Origin: Sulfurimonas sp.
GTDB lineage: Bacteria > Campylobacterota > Campylobacteria > Campylobacterales > Sulfurimonadaceae
DNA length: 5,345 nucleotides
Direction of reading: 5' to 3'
Assembly (NCBI GenBank): GCA_002733945.2
Contig: NVXO02000008.1
Location: 105,987 to 111,331, forward strand
Shown here: piece after piece, positions 1-5,345 of the stretch
Layout of the letters: every line of letters starts with the position of its first letter
Position numbering within the stretch: position 1 is the stretch's first letter
The notes under the pieces: model-generated
Database searches by the model: none
What the model was told of the DNA's origin: nothing
Seen by the model: only the letters and a program-made list of their open reading frames with translations
Made by a program: the position numbers and the translations under genes

Positions 1-878
1 GCATCAAAGTGTGCACGTCTTTCACAGTTATCGTGAATTCTATATCCAAATGCAAATTTAGGACGTAAAAGAGAATCAAGTTCAGGTAGAGTGCCAGTTA
101 ATACGTAATGTAAAATTACACCTACCATATTTGATGGGTTTGCAGGACAAGCAGGAATATTTATAATTGGCTTACCTTTAATAACATCCATTACTCCAAC
201 TGCATCAGTTGGATTCGGAGCAGCCGCTGGAATACCACCATAAGTAGCACAAGAACCAACAGCAACTATAGCAGCAGCACCTTCTGCCGTACGGTGTAAG
301 TGATCTACAAAAGTTTCACCTCTTGCACCAATAGTTCCATATTGACCATTCATACCTAAAGGTACAGAACCTTCAACAAAAAGTAAGTACTTACCATCAA
401 AATGTTCCATAGCTTCATCCATCTGTTTTTCAGCTTGGTGACCAGAAGCAGCTTGAAGTGTTTCGTGGAACTCTAATGAGATAATATCTAAGATGATTTC
501 ATCAATTTTTGGTCCATCAGAACGTAATAGTGCCTCAGAGTTACCTGCACAATCTTGTAACTCTACCCAAATAACTGGTACTCTGTTCATTAAAACTGCT
601 GCTTCAGCAACAAGTGGTGTAAATGAAGCAGGAAGCATAAGCATAGCAGTAGTTGCAGAAGCCCACTGTAAGAAATCTCTTCTTCCAAGACCTTGATCTT
701 CTATACTCTCTGTAAAGTCTACTCTATTATTAAGTGGTTTAAGTTTTTTTAAGTCCTCAATTCTTTCTTGACAAGATGCATACAATTCTTCATAGTAAGC
801 ATCACCTTTATTTGTATCAACTTTCGCGCTTTCTGCTGTAAAGAGTTTCTTTACAGATTCTTCATTTCCCATGCTCAT
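1..878 (-). CDS. hydA: Uptake [NiFe]-hydrogenase small subunit (group 1b-like, Tat-exported), partial at its C-terminal side
   Basis: This is the electron-transfer subunit of a periplasm-facing, membrane-bound H2-uptake hydrogenase of the Wolinella HydA / E. coli HybO type. It passes electrons from the Ni-Fe site of the large subunit through Fe-S clusters towards a cytochrome b and quinone. The window holds the first 292 residues; the frame runs off at base 1. The Tat signal is at about residues 65-94: GRRDFLQW, a hydrophobic stretch, then AEA as a possible cleavage site. Cluster ligands seen are C110 (QDCAGN), C210 (VGSC), C244 (PACPANP), H282 and C285 (HDNC). The position that is normally the second Cys of CxxC is Asn113. 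The region before the twin arginines is about 65 residues, long for a Tat signal. The ATG at 876-878 follows an AAGGAAA ribosome site; ATG 870-872 is a weaker in-frame alternative. The medial-cluster Cys residues, the membrane anchor and the partner genes lie outside the window. The family is certain; the subgroup is by resemblance. Confidence 0.96.
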   Translation of the reverse strand, partial: MSMGNEESVKKLFTAESAKVDTNKGDAYYEELYASCQERIEDLKKLKPLNNRVDFTESIEDQGLGRRDFLQWASATTAMLMLPASFTPLVAEAAVLMNRVPVIWVELQDCAGNSEALLRSDGPKIDEIILDIISLEFHETLQAASGHQAEKQMDEAMEHFDGKYLLFVEGSVPLGMNGQYGTIGARGETFVDHLHRTAEGAAAIVAVGSCATYGGIPAAAPNPTDAVGVMDVIKGKPIINIPACPANPSNMVGVILHYVLTGTLPELDSLLRPKFAFGYRIHDNCERRAHFD

Positions 879-899
879 CACATTTCCTTTTCATTAACT

Positions 900-913
900 T
901 GAATTATTATTCG
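900..913. promoter_or_regulatory. Candidate operator in the hydA leader (TGAAT-N4-ATTCG)
   Basis: This is a near-perfect inverted repeat: TGAAT, four bases (TATT), then ATTCG. It lies just upstream of the hydA ribosome site and just downstream of a TATAAT box. The same arms and spacing occur at 1501-1514 in front of the cytochrome pseudogene, which suggests one regulator acts at both places. Repression is inferred from position only. Confidence 0.4.
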
Positions 914-925
914 CTATAGTATATA

Positions 926-931
926 ATTATA
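926..931 (-). promoter_or_regulatory. Candidate -10 box of hydA
   Basis: The minus strand reads TATAAT here, about 48 bases before the hydA ATG. A second possible box, TATACT, lies at 918-923. No good -35 hexamer is seen, which is usual for Campylobacterota sigma-70 promoters. It would let hydA be transcribed independently of the upstream cytochrome remnant. Confidence 0.4.
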
Positions 932-975
932 ACTTAAAATCAATTGAACAATTTTATTTAAATACTACTTGTTTA

Positions 976-1489
976 TTATTGTTTTAATTTATTATTAAAA
1001 CCTTTATTTTTCTTATCTGATAACACCCACATTTGATACATTTAGCCAAAGCCACCTATCATTCTAAACCATGTAAAAGCAGGGTAAAGGGATGTTATCC
1101 ACCATGAAGATATATCAATTATTAAAAATCCAAAAGGAATAGCAATAATAATTGATTTAATAGCTTCACTTATTCCTATAGATATAGAAAAAAATATATC
1201 TGTTTTTACAACCTCTGCTCTCTCTTCATAAGAGCTAAAAGTTGGTAATCCAGGCATAGCACTATGGCACTTTATACAATTAGCTTTACTTCTAACTAAC
1301 TGCTATTTCGGTTTCCATGGTAACTATATCATCTACGGATACACCGAACTCACCATCTGCCATACCGTGTGTCAAAAGTATCTGAGCTATCGCCATTAAT
1401 ATCCCTATTCCAATTACAAGTAAATAACCTGTATATGGAACTTTTTGAGATAATTTAAGTTTTGATAGTTACTCAGTACTTTCTTTCAA
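976..1489 (-). pseudogene. Decayed membrane-bound cytochrome c gene
   Basis: A ribosome site (GGAGGA, 1495-1500) lies 6 bases before a TTG start at 1487-1489. Translation then meets an in-frame TAA at 1469-1471, one base from CAA (Gln). Past that stop the frame reads a membrane helix (YLLVIGIGILMAIAQILL) and HGMADGEFGVSVDDIV, ending at TAG 1292-1294. A second frame then carries the heme c motif CIKCH (1264-1278) in SKANCIKCHSAMPGLPTF, and hydrophobic segments ending in SWWITSLYPAFTWF. After a TAA at 1042-1044 the same frame continues MYQMWVLSDKKNK to a stop at 976-978. From memory of the family, these pieces match, in order, a membrane cytochrome with an N-terminal helix, one CxxCH and several C-terminal helices, but with stretches missing between them. 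It is therefore read as one gene broken by a nonsense mutation, a frameshift and internal deletions. The intact protein probably handled electrons in the periplasm. The 71-residue frame 1042-1257 is only a fragment of it. Confidence 0.8.
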
Positions 1490-1499
1490 TTTAATCCTC

Positions 1500-1530
1500 C
1501 TGAATAAGTATTCATTCAGTATTGTACTGA
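1500..1530. promoter_or_regulatory. Cluster of overlapping palindromes, candidate TetR-type operator
   Basis: Three inverted repeats overlap here: TGAAT-AAGT-ATTCA (1501-1514), CTGAAT-N8-ATTCAG (1500-1519) and TCAGTA-TTG-TACTGA (1516-1530). All arms match perfectly. The cluster touches the ribosome site of the cytochrome pseudogene and lies just downstream of the TATAAT boxes at 1544-1554, where a bound protein would block transcription. The arms and spacing are typical of TetR-family sites, and a tetR gene lies upstream in the same locus. The assignment to that regulator is inferred. Confidence 0.55.
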
Positions 1531-1543
1531 TTTAATTCTTAAT

Positions 1544-1554
1544 ATTATATTATA
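1544..1554 (-). promoter_or_regulatory. Two overlapping TATAAT -10 boxes
   Basis: The minus strand carries TATAAT at 1544-1549 and again at 1549-1554, sharing one base, in the 84-bp gap between the large-subunit gene and the cytochrome pseudogene. They fit a promoter for the downstream cytochrome-hydA unit. The region is very AT-rich, so chance matches are possible. No clear terminator for the upstream operon is seen in this gap. Confidence 0.4.
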
Positions 1555-1573
1555 TTATCTTATTAAACTCTAC

Positions 1574-2887
1574 TTAATGTGTTGTACAAACGGAGCAGAC
1601 ATCAAATGTTCTAAAAACGAAAAGTGCTTCTTCTTGAGTAAGTCCAGTCATTGCTTTTTGAGCTGGTGTTAATGAGGGTTTTTGAGAACTGCCTATATTG
1701 AATTGTGTAGGAGTAATAATCTTATACTTTTGGATAAGACCATCTTTGATATCTATTTCATGGATTAAAGGCCCGCGTGGAGCCTCAACTACTCCCCTTC
1801 CACTAGCTGTTAATTTATTAATATCGGCTGTTTTTAAATAAGATGGTTGATCTATTGAGATTGACTGCAAGAGTGATTTTGAATGCTTAAGCAAATATGC
1901 AAGTTCAAATACACGAGCCATTACTCTACTGTAAGCACTATCTTTAAACCTTCTATGCATATTTTTCACAATGGGAAAACCTATAGCCATCATGCGAGAG
2001 AGTGGTCCTGTCTCATAATATTCATTCTTATACTGTGCATTCTTGGCATAGCTTTTCTCTTTTGGACTATAAGTTGTAACATCCTCAACATATTTAGCAT
2101 CTACGCTAAAAACTCTTGTTTGTTTTAGTTTTGATGGTACCGTGTAATTGTGTTTTCCTAAAACTAAGAAACGATCATGAGAAAAACCTTTTTTGTTCAT
2201 TTCTTCTTTTACTAAAGCTTTTTCAAGATCTCTTATATCACCTTCTAAAGTGTTAAACTCTGTACATGACTCTAAATTTAAAAACTTTTCTAAACTAAGA
2301 CCTAATGCCTCTTTCTCATAAAAAGATATCAACTCTTCTACATAACTTTGTGCTTTTAATATTTCTATATTAGTAGGGTCTGTTGTGACACCACCGGGTA
2401 TCATATAAGATGAGTGTGGCCACTGTCCTGCAAAAATAGCAAGTGCTTTAGTAGCTAAACTTGCACCAAAAGCCCCTTTTAATGGTGTTTGTATATCTTC
2501 TGACTTAGATAGTTTTGCTAAACTGGGGATAATAGTAAGATATATCCACTTAAAATGATTTTGAATTATTTCCATTACAAGTGTAAATTCTCGTATCTTT
2601 TCTATTTTTTCATTTAAGACAACTGTCTCTCCAGCATTTTTATAAGCATCCTCAATAGCTCTAACTGTAGCCATTAAGTGTGCATGACCACAAATACCAC
2701 ATACTCGTGGAGTTATCACTAATGCATCCATAATATTCTTGCCTTTAAGAATACTCTCTAAACCTCTAAAATGTGGGAATGCTACAGTCGCAAAATCAAC
2801 TACTCCATCTTTCATATCAAAGTATATGTTAGCCTCTCCCTCTATCTGTTCAATCAGTTTTTTTGTAGTCAATGAGTTTTCCTTCAA
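1574..2887 (-). CDS. hupL: [NiFe]-hydrogenase large subunit, group-2-like, without C-terminal extension
   Basis: This is the catalytic subunit (437 residues) holding the Ni-Fe(CN)2CO site that splits or senses H2, paired with the small subunit just upstream. The L1 motif RVCGICGHAH gives Ni/Fe ligands C63 and C66 and conserved H70. The L2 motif DVCSVCTTH gives C431, C434 and H437. E16 in QIEGEA fits the proton-transfer Glu, and EAPRGPLIH (368-376) holds the conserved active-site Arg. The protein ends exactly at the L2 His, so there is no peptide for a HyaD/HupD-type protease to remove; the usual Pro of DPC is Val. H2-sensing HoxC/HupV subunits also lack this peptide. No export signal is present, so it is cytoplasmic. 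The gene overlaps the small-subunit gene by 38 bases. The ATG at 2885-2887 has no ribosome site; TTG at 2870-2872, preceded by AAGGA at 7 bases, is a good alternative giving MTTKKLIEQ. Family certain; sensor versus uptake role open. Confidence 0.96.
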   Translation of the reverse strand: MKENSLTTKKLIEQIEGEANIYFDMKDGVVDFATVAFPHFRGLESILKGKNIMDALVITPRVCGICGHAHLMATVRAIEDAYKNAGETVVLNEKIEKIREFTLVMEIIQNHFKWIYLTIIPSLAKLSKSEDIQTPLKGAFGASLATKALAIFAGQWPHSSYMIPGGVTTDPTNIEILKAQSYVEELISFYEKEALGLSLEKFLNLESCTEFNTLEGDIRDLEKALVKEEMNKKGFSHDRFLVLGKHNYTVPSKLKQTRVFSVDAKYVEDVTTYSPKEKSYAKNAQYKNEYYETGPLSRMMAIGFPIVKNMHRRFKDSAYSRVMARVFELAYLLKHSKSLLQSISIDQPSYLKTADINKLTASGRGVVEAPRGPLIHEIDIKDGLIQKYKIITPTQFNIGSSQKPSLTPAQKAMTGLTQEEALFVFRTFDVCSVCTTH

Positions 2888-3755
2888 GTCTTTGTATGTG
2901 AAATGCCTTTGCTATTCCTGTTAATGTAAGATAACTGCGTTTCGGTACACCAATTGGTACATCTACAGGTATGGACATGTTTTTTTTAGTACTAAAGAGG
3001 TTTTGACGAGGAAAGTCTGGTTCAGTGCACCCAAAACAGGGTGTTCCAACCCTTGTTTTAGAACTTACTTCGTTCCACAAAATTTTATTGCAAGAGGCAT
3101 GAGTCATGGGAGCACGACATCCATATTCGTAAAACAGACAGCCCTCTTTCTTTCCAAATGCAACTGCATCAACCTTCCATTCAAAATACTCATTTCTTAT
3201 ACATCCATGGTGTGCTAAATTACTAAAAAGTTCTATTGGGCGATGTAGTTCATCAACTTGAACTTTTTTACCAGCTGCAATCATAGAGAGTGTATAGCTT
3301 ATCCACTCAGGATGTGCTGGGCAACCTGCGATATTTATTACTTTTGACTTGTATTTCAGTAAAGGACCATACTCTATCTCTTCGTTAAATATCAGTCCAC
3401 TGTTTCTTTCTGGAGCACTTGCTTTAAACATTCCACCAAAACTTGCACAACTTCCAACTCCAATAATATGCCCAGCTGTTTGTGCATAATGTTCAACAAT
3501 TTTTGAAAGCAATACACCACCGCGTTTCATAAGTGGATCATATGCACCTTCAAAAATGAGAATATCACACTTAAACCTACAAGCAGCCATATCTTCAAAA
3601 CTATACTCACCAGCTAAAGATGGATGATGTAAAAGTCTAAATTTAACTAATAACTGGTCTATATTTGGAAGATTTAAAAAAGAGTGTGTATTGCCATTAC
3701 AAGTGACACCTTGTATCCATAGAAGGGTTGGTCTTTTATCTTGTTTTGAGTGCAT
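2850..3755 (-). CDS. hupS: [NiFe]-hydrogenase small subunit, cytoplasmic group-2-like
   Basis: This Fe-S electron-transfer subunit (301 residues) partners the downstream large subunit. It starts directly with [20 protein letters not shown] and has no Tat signal, as expected for cytoplasmic group 2 (HupS/HupU-type) enzymes. Proximal-cluster ligands are C19, C103 (GSC) and C145 (GCPAHP); the fourth position is Asn22 rather than Cys. The CxGN form also occurs in cyanobacterial HupS, from memory. Distal-cluster ligands are H182, C185, C206 and C213; medial-cluster ligands are C222, C240 and C243. The C-terminal tail is short and has no membrane anchor. The ATG overlaps the end of the upstream tetR gene by 20 bases and has no visible ribosome site, so translation is probably coupled to tetR. 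It could be named hupU if the enzyme is a sensor. Confidence 0.95.
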   Translation of the reverse strand: MHSKQDKRPTLLWIQGVTCNGNTHSFLNLPNIDQLLVKFRLLHHPSLAGEYSFEDMAACRFKCDILIFEGAYDPLMKRGGVLLSKIVEHYAQTAGHIIGVGSCASFGGMFKASAPERNSGLIFNEEIEYGPLLKYKSKVINIAGCPAHPEWISYTLSMIAAGKKVQVDELHRPIELFSNLAHHGCIRNEYFEWKVDAVAFGKKEGCLFYEYGCRAPMTHASCNKILWNEVSSKTRVGTPCFGCTEPDFPRQNLFSTKKNMSIPVDVPIGVPKRSYLTLTGIAKAFHIQRLEGKLIDYKKTD

Positions 3756-4329
3756 TATAAATATTCTGAGAAATAGATTCTTTATAGTATTCTAGTGGTT
3801 CAGAAAGAATTTTTTCTCCAAAAAGAAAAACCATACCACCAAGATAACCCATAAACAAACCAAATGCACTAAAGAAATCTTGATTATGTAAATCTTTGCT
3901 AGAGACACCCTCTTCAAAAAGTATCATCATTTCAGTTACAAAAGGAGACACACAAATCATTCCCTCACATCCTTCTCCAAAAACTTCTCGATTGGAAAGA
4001 TAAACACGTAAAAAATATTCTATCATTTCAGGTTTCTCATTTGCCATATTAAAGTACATAGATACAATTTCATAAATTTTTCTTTCTGTAGAGATATCTT
4101 TCTCATTTATATTTCTAATTTTACGTCCTAAGTATTCAGATATATACATAACAAGTTCTTTTGCAAGAATATCTTTAGATGTAAAATAGTTATAAAAACT
4201 TCCCACACTCATACCTACTTTTTCAGCTATATCAGGGATAGTAGTTATATAAAAACCTTTCTCAGCAAAGAGCTTTAATGAAGCAGAGATAATGCCACCT
4301 CTTCTTTCTTCTTTTGTCATTCGAGCCAT
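3736..4329 (-). CDS. TetR-family transcriptional regulator, first gene of the hydrogenase operon
   Basis: This 197-residue protein has the usual TetR length and layout: an N-terminal DNA-binding domain with a helix-turn-helix at about residues 29-55 ([21 protein letters not shown]), then a helical domain for ligand binding and dimerisation from about residue 60 on. Such proteins usually repress and leave DNA when a ligand or signal binds. Two Cys lie close together (C121 and C126 in EGCEGMIC); a redox or metal role is possible but unproven. The ATG at 4327-4329 follows AGGTAGG at a good spacing; Met4 is a weaker alternative. The gene overlaps the hydrogenase small-subunit gene by 20 bases, so the two are almost surely co-transcribed. 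That context suggests control of hydrogenase genes, and an inverted repeat in its own promoter suggests autoregulation. The ligand cannot be told from sequence. Confidence 0.93.
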   Translation of the reverse strand: MARMTKEERRGGIISASLKLFAEKGFYITTIPDIAEKVGMSVGSFYNYFTSKDILAKELVMYISEYLGRKIRNINEKDISTERKIYEIVSMYFNMANEKPEMIEYFLRVYLSNREVFGEGCEGMICVSPFVTEMMILFEEGVSSKDLHNQDFFSAFGLFMGYLGGMVFLFGEKILSEPLEYYKESISQNIYNALKTR

Positions 4330-4378
4330 ATGTGACCTACCTTTATAATAACTATTTTTAATAACTAATTAAATACTT

Positions 4379-4407
4379 TTTATAAGTGTACAACTTTTTT
4401 ACTTATA
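4379..4407 (-). promoter_or_regulatory. Candidate tetR promoter with inverted-repeat operator
   Basis: TATAAGT (4381-4387) and ACTTATA (4401-4407) form a perfect inverted repeat with a 13-base spacer. A smaller repeat, AAGT-N5-ACTT around GTAC, lies within it. The minus strand reads TATAAA at 4379-4384, a possible -10 box about 45 bases before the tetR ATG, so the repeat would cover the promoter. Autoregulation by the TetR protein is inferred. ATAAGTGTACA here matches ATAAGTATTCA at 1504-1514 in 9 of 11 positions. The stretch 4330-4430 otherwise shows nothing but AT-rich DNA. Confidence 0.4.
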
Positions 4408-4430
4408 GCTATACTTCTGGTATCTTAAAA

Positions 4431-4591
4431 TTTCAAATACTTATAAATAATGAAAGTATATTATGGGTGTCAAAAATGTTAGCTCATAAAGATAGTGCAA
4501 TGACTATGCAAAAGTATGCTAGATTATTCCTAGTAATGATGTAAATAGAGCTACATAGTTGGTTTTTGAAAGTATTAAAAAAAGGTTTTAG
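4431..4591 (+). pseudogene. Remnant of a tyrosine recombinase (phage-type integrase), C-terminal end
   Basis: The plus strand reads FQILINNESILWVSKML followed by AHKDSAMTMQKYAR (through base 4523). This is the typical C-terminal signature of tyrosine recombinases: LWVSKMLxHK carries the conserved active-site His, and the Tyr of KYAR (4515-4517) fits the nucleophile that cuts and rejoins DNA. The frame then meets TAA at 4542-4544. Shifting one base after KYAR gives IPSNDVNRAT, a typical continuation, then TAG at 4556-4558, then LVFESIKKRF and a final TAG at 4589-4591. So one frameshift and one nonsense mutation are visible. The HxxR box, the rest of the catalytic domain and the N-terminal arm-binding domain are absent upstream, where the tetR promoter begins. 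The gene is dead here. It ends 17 bases from the tRNA-end fragment, the usual place for an integrase beside its att site. Confidence 0.75.
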
Positions 4592-4608
4592 GGGATTATG
4601 TCTTCAAG

Positions 4609-4631
4609 TGGTGGAGAAGGAGGGATTCGAA
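4609..4631 (-). other. tRNA 3'-end fragment, probable att site
   Basis: Read on the minus strand, these 23 bases divide exactly as a tRNA end: T-loop TTCGAAT, 3' half of the T-stem CCCTC, 3' acceptor strand CTTCTCC, discriminator A, then CCA. The 5' T-stem half is not next to it (GAGGG occurs only further off, at 4642-4646), and no D-arm, anticodon arm or matching GGAGAAG acceptor strand is seen upstream, so this is not a working tRNA gene. Integrative elements often leave such a copy of the tRNA 3' end at one boundary, and a decayed integrase lies next to it. The amino-acid identity cannot be told from this piece. Confidence 0.75.
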
Positions 4632-4646
4632 AAAACCTTATCCCTC
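4620..4646 (-). repeat. Inverted repeat with 7-bp arms at the end of the right-hand gene
   Basis: GAGGGAT and ATCCCTC pair perfectly across a 13-base loop, just at the stop codon of the right-hand gene. One arm is part of the tRNA-end fragment, so the pairing may echo the original T-stem. On the minus strand no T-run follows directly, so it is a poor intrinsic terminator. Confidence 0.4.
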
Positions 4647-5345
4647 TATCTATATTCATATTTAAAAACCTTAGTCCTACAATCATGCATTATCCCATGT
4701 TCTTGACTATATTTACATTCTATTTTATGGGTTCTTTTATTAAAATCTTTCAATTCAGTACTATTACTTTTACTAAAATATAATCTATCGCTTGAATATG
4801 GTGCTATGGAATTACATTCATTTCTAATTTTATATATTCTAGGATTATTTCCACAATTTATACTAAACAATAGATTTTCTTTATATATTCCATATATAGG
4901 ACTATTTGACACTAATCTATTATCACTTCTTCTTTTGATACTCGAATCTGATACTAATTTTTCATATCCATTGTAATTCAAATATTTTTTACTTGTTTGT
5001 CTCGGTGCAGTCTTTTTCTTTTGGTGTATCTTTTGTTGATTATATTTAATTTTCTGTTTTGGAACTATTTTTGGTTTTATGTATCTTGTATTTTTATTAT
5101 ATGTATTGTCATTTCTATTTCTTACTTGATGTGTTAATTCTCTGATTTGTTTCTTCATGCTCGTTATGAGTCTTTCGTTAATACTATTTTTTCTTATTAG
5201 TTGTTCATTCTTTATTTTTATAGATTCTGTTTGATTTTTATAATAATCATTTATTACTTTTTGGTCTTTTAATTCAATTACTAATAGTGTTATTGCTACT
5301 GCACTTGATGCTACTAATATTAAAGATAATATTTTCCATAAATAT
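4646..5345 (-). CDS. Hypothetical Lys/Asn-rich protein with membrane segment and probable coiled coil, partial at its N-terminal side
   Basis: The frame is open from the right edge to TAG at 4646-4648, giving 232 visible residues; the true start lies outside the window. An ATG at 5156-5158 is internal, because the frame upstream of it continues without a stop and encodes a sensible membrane helix (WKILSLILVASSAVAITLLV) at visible residues 3-22. After this comes a charged stretch to about residue 75 rich in Lys, Glu, Asn and Gln, which looks like a coiled coil, then a very basic linker with KPKIVPKQKIKYNQQK, then a C-terminal part of about 110 residues with four spaced Cys (INCGN, NECNS, IECKY, HDCRT). 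This suggests a single-pass, inner-membrane-anchored protein, but the side of the membrane is unknown. No family is recognised. It ends 14 bases before the tRNA-end fragment, so it probably belongs to the mobile element beyond it. It is more AT-rich in feel than the hydrogenase genes. Confidence 0.65.
   Translation of the reverse strand, partial: YLWKILSLILVASSAVAITLLVIELKDQKVINDYYKNQTESIKIKNEQLIRKNSINERLITSMKKQIRELTHQVRNRNDNTYNKNTRYIKPKIVPKQKIKYNQQKIHQKKKTAPRQTSKKYLNYNGYEKLVSDSSIKRRSDNRLVSNSPIYGIYKENLLFSINCGNNPRIYKIRNECNSIAPYSSDRLYFSKSNSTELKDFNKRTHKIECKYSQEHGIMHDCRTKVFKYEYR

Noticed and set aside
493..696. 67-residue plus-strand frame
   Set aside because: It is antisense to the well-supported hydA coding sequence.
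1042..1257. 71-residue minus-strand frame as a separate small membrane protein
   Set aside because: The heme motif CIKCH lies in the same frame just before its ATG, and the neighbouring pieces match one cytochrome family, so it is a fragment of the pseudogene.
1500..1573. Intrinsic terminator after the large-subunit gene
   Set aside because: Only a weak AT-only hairpin is visible and no stem followed by a T-run; the strong palindromes nearby fit operators better.
1883..3218. Plus-strand frames within 1883-2128, 2739-2924 and 3003-3218
   Set aside because: All lie antisense to the hydrogenase subunit genes and resemble no known protein.
4609..4646. A working tRNA gene on the minus strand
   Set aside because: Only the last 23 bases of a tRNA are present; the acceptor 5' strand, D-arm and anticodon arm are missing.
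4598..4783. 61-residue plus-strand frame starting MSSSGGEGG
   Set aside because: Its start covers the tRNA-end fragment and the rest is antisense to the longer open frame on the minus strand; there is no good ribosome site.
4646..5158. 170-residue gene starting at the ATG at 5156-5158
   Set aside because: The frame stays open upstream to the window edge and encodes a membrane helix there, so this ATG is most likely internal.
1..5345. CRISPR array or tandem repeats
   Set aside because: No regularly spaced repeated units were found when reading the window.

Overview
The window is AT-rich. Its protein families and codon style point to a Campylobacterota bacterium, most like Sulfurimonas and its relatives. 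This is inferred from family resemblance; no search could be run. All clear genes lie on the minus strand, so transcription runs from high to low coordinates. The core is a hydrogen-metabolism locus: a TetR-family regulator (3736-4329), the small subunit (2850-3755) and large subunit (1574-2887) of a cytoplasmic group-2-like [NiFe]-hydrogenase, a decayed membrane cytochrome c gene (976-1489), and the start of a Tat-exported, membrane-bound uptake [NiFe]-hydrogenase small subunit, HydA (1-878, cut by the window edge).

The regulator and the two group-2-like subunits overlap each other and have no obvious Shine-Dalgarno sequences at their ATG starts, so they look like one translationally coupled operon. 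The large subunit stops exactly at the last metal-binding His, so it has no C-terminal peptide for a maturation protease to remove. H2-sensing (HoxC/HupV-type) hydrogenases share this trait. With the co-transcribed TetR protein, it suggests an H2-responsive switch, but a cytoplasmic uptake role is also possible. Palindromes of the type TGAAT-N4-ATTC(A/G) sit just upstream of the ribosome binding sites of both the cytochrome pseudogene and hydA, each just downstream of a TATAAT-like box. They are candidate operators, and the regulator may act there.

The right end is a different kind of DNA. Between the tetR promoter and position 4646 lie the decayed C-terminal end of a tyrosine recombinase (plus strand, about 4431-4591) and a 23-nt sequence matching the 3' end of a tRNA (T-loop to CCA, minus strand, 4609-4631) with no tRNA body attached. 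Together they look like an old integration (att) site. Beyond it, a minus-strand reading frame that enters from the right edge (4646-5345) encodes an unrecognised, Lys/Asn-rich protein with a membrane segment and a probable coiled coil. The hydrogenase locus therefore sits against a mobile-element junction.
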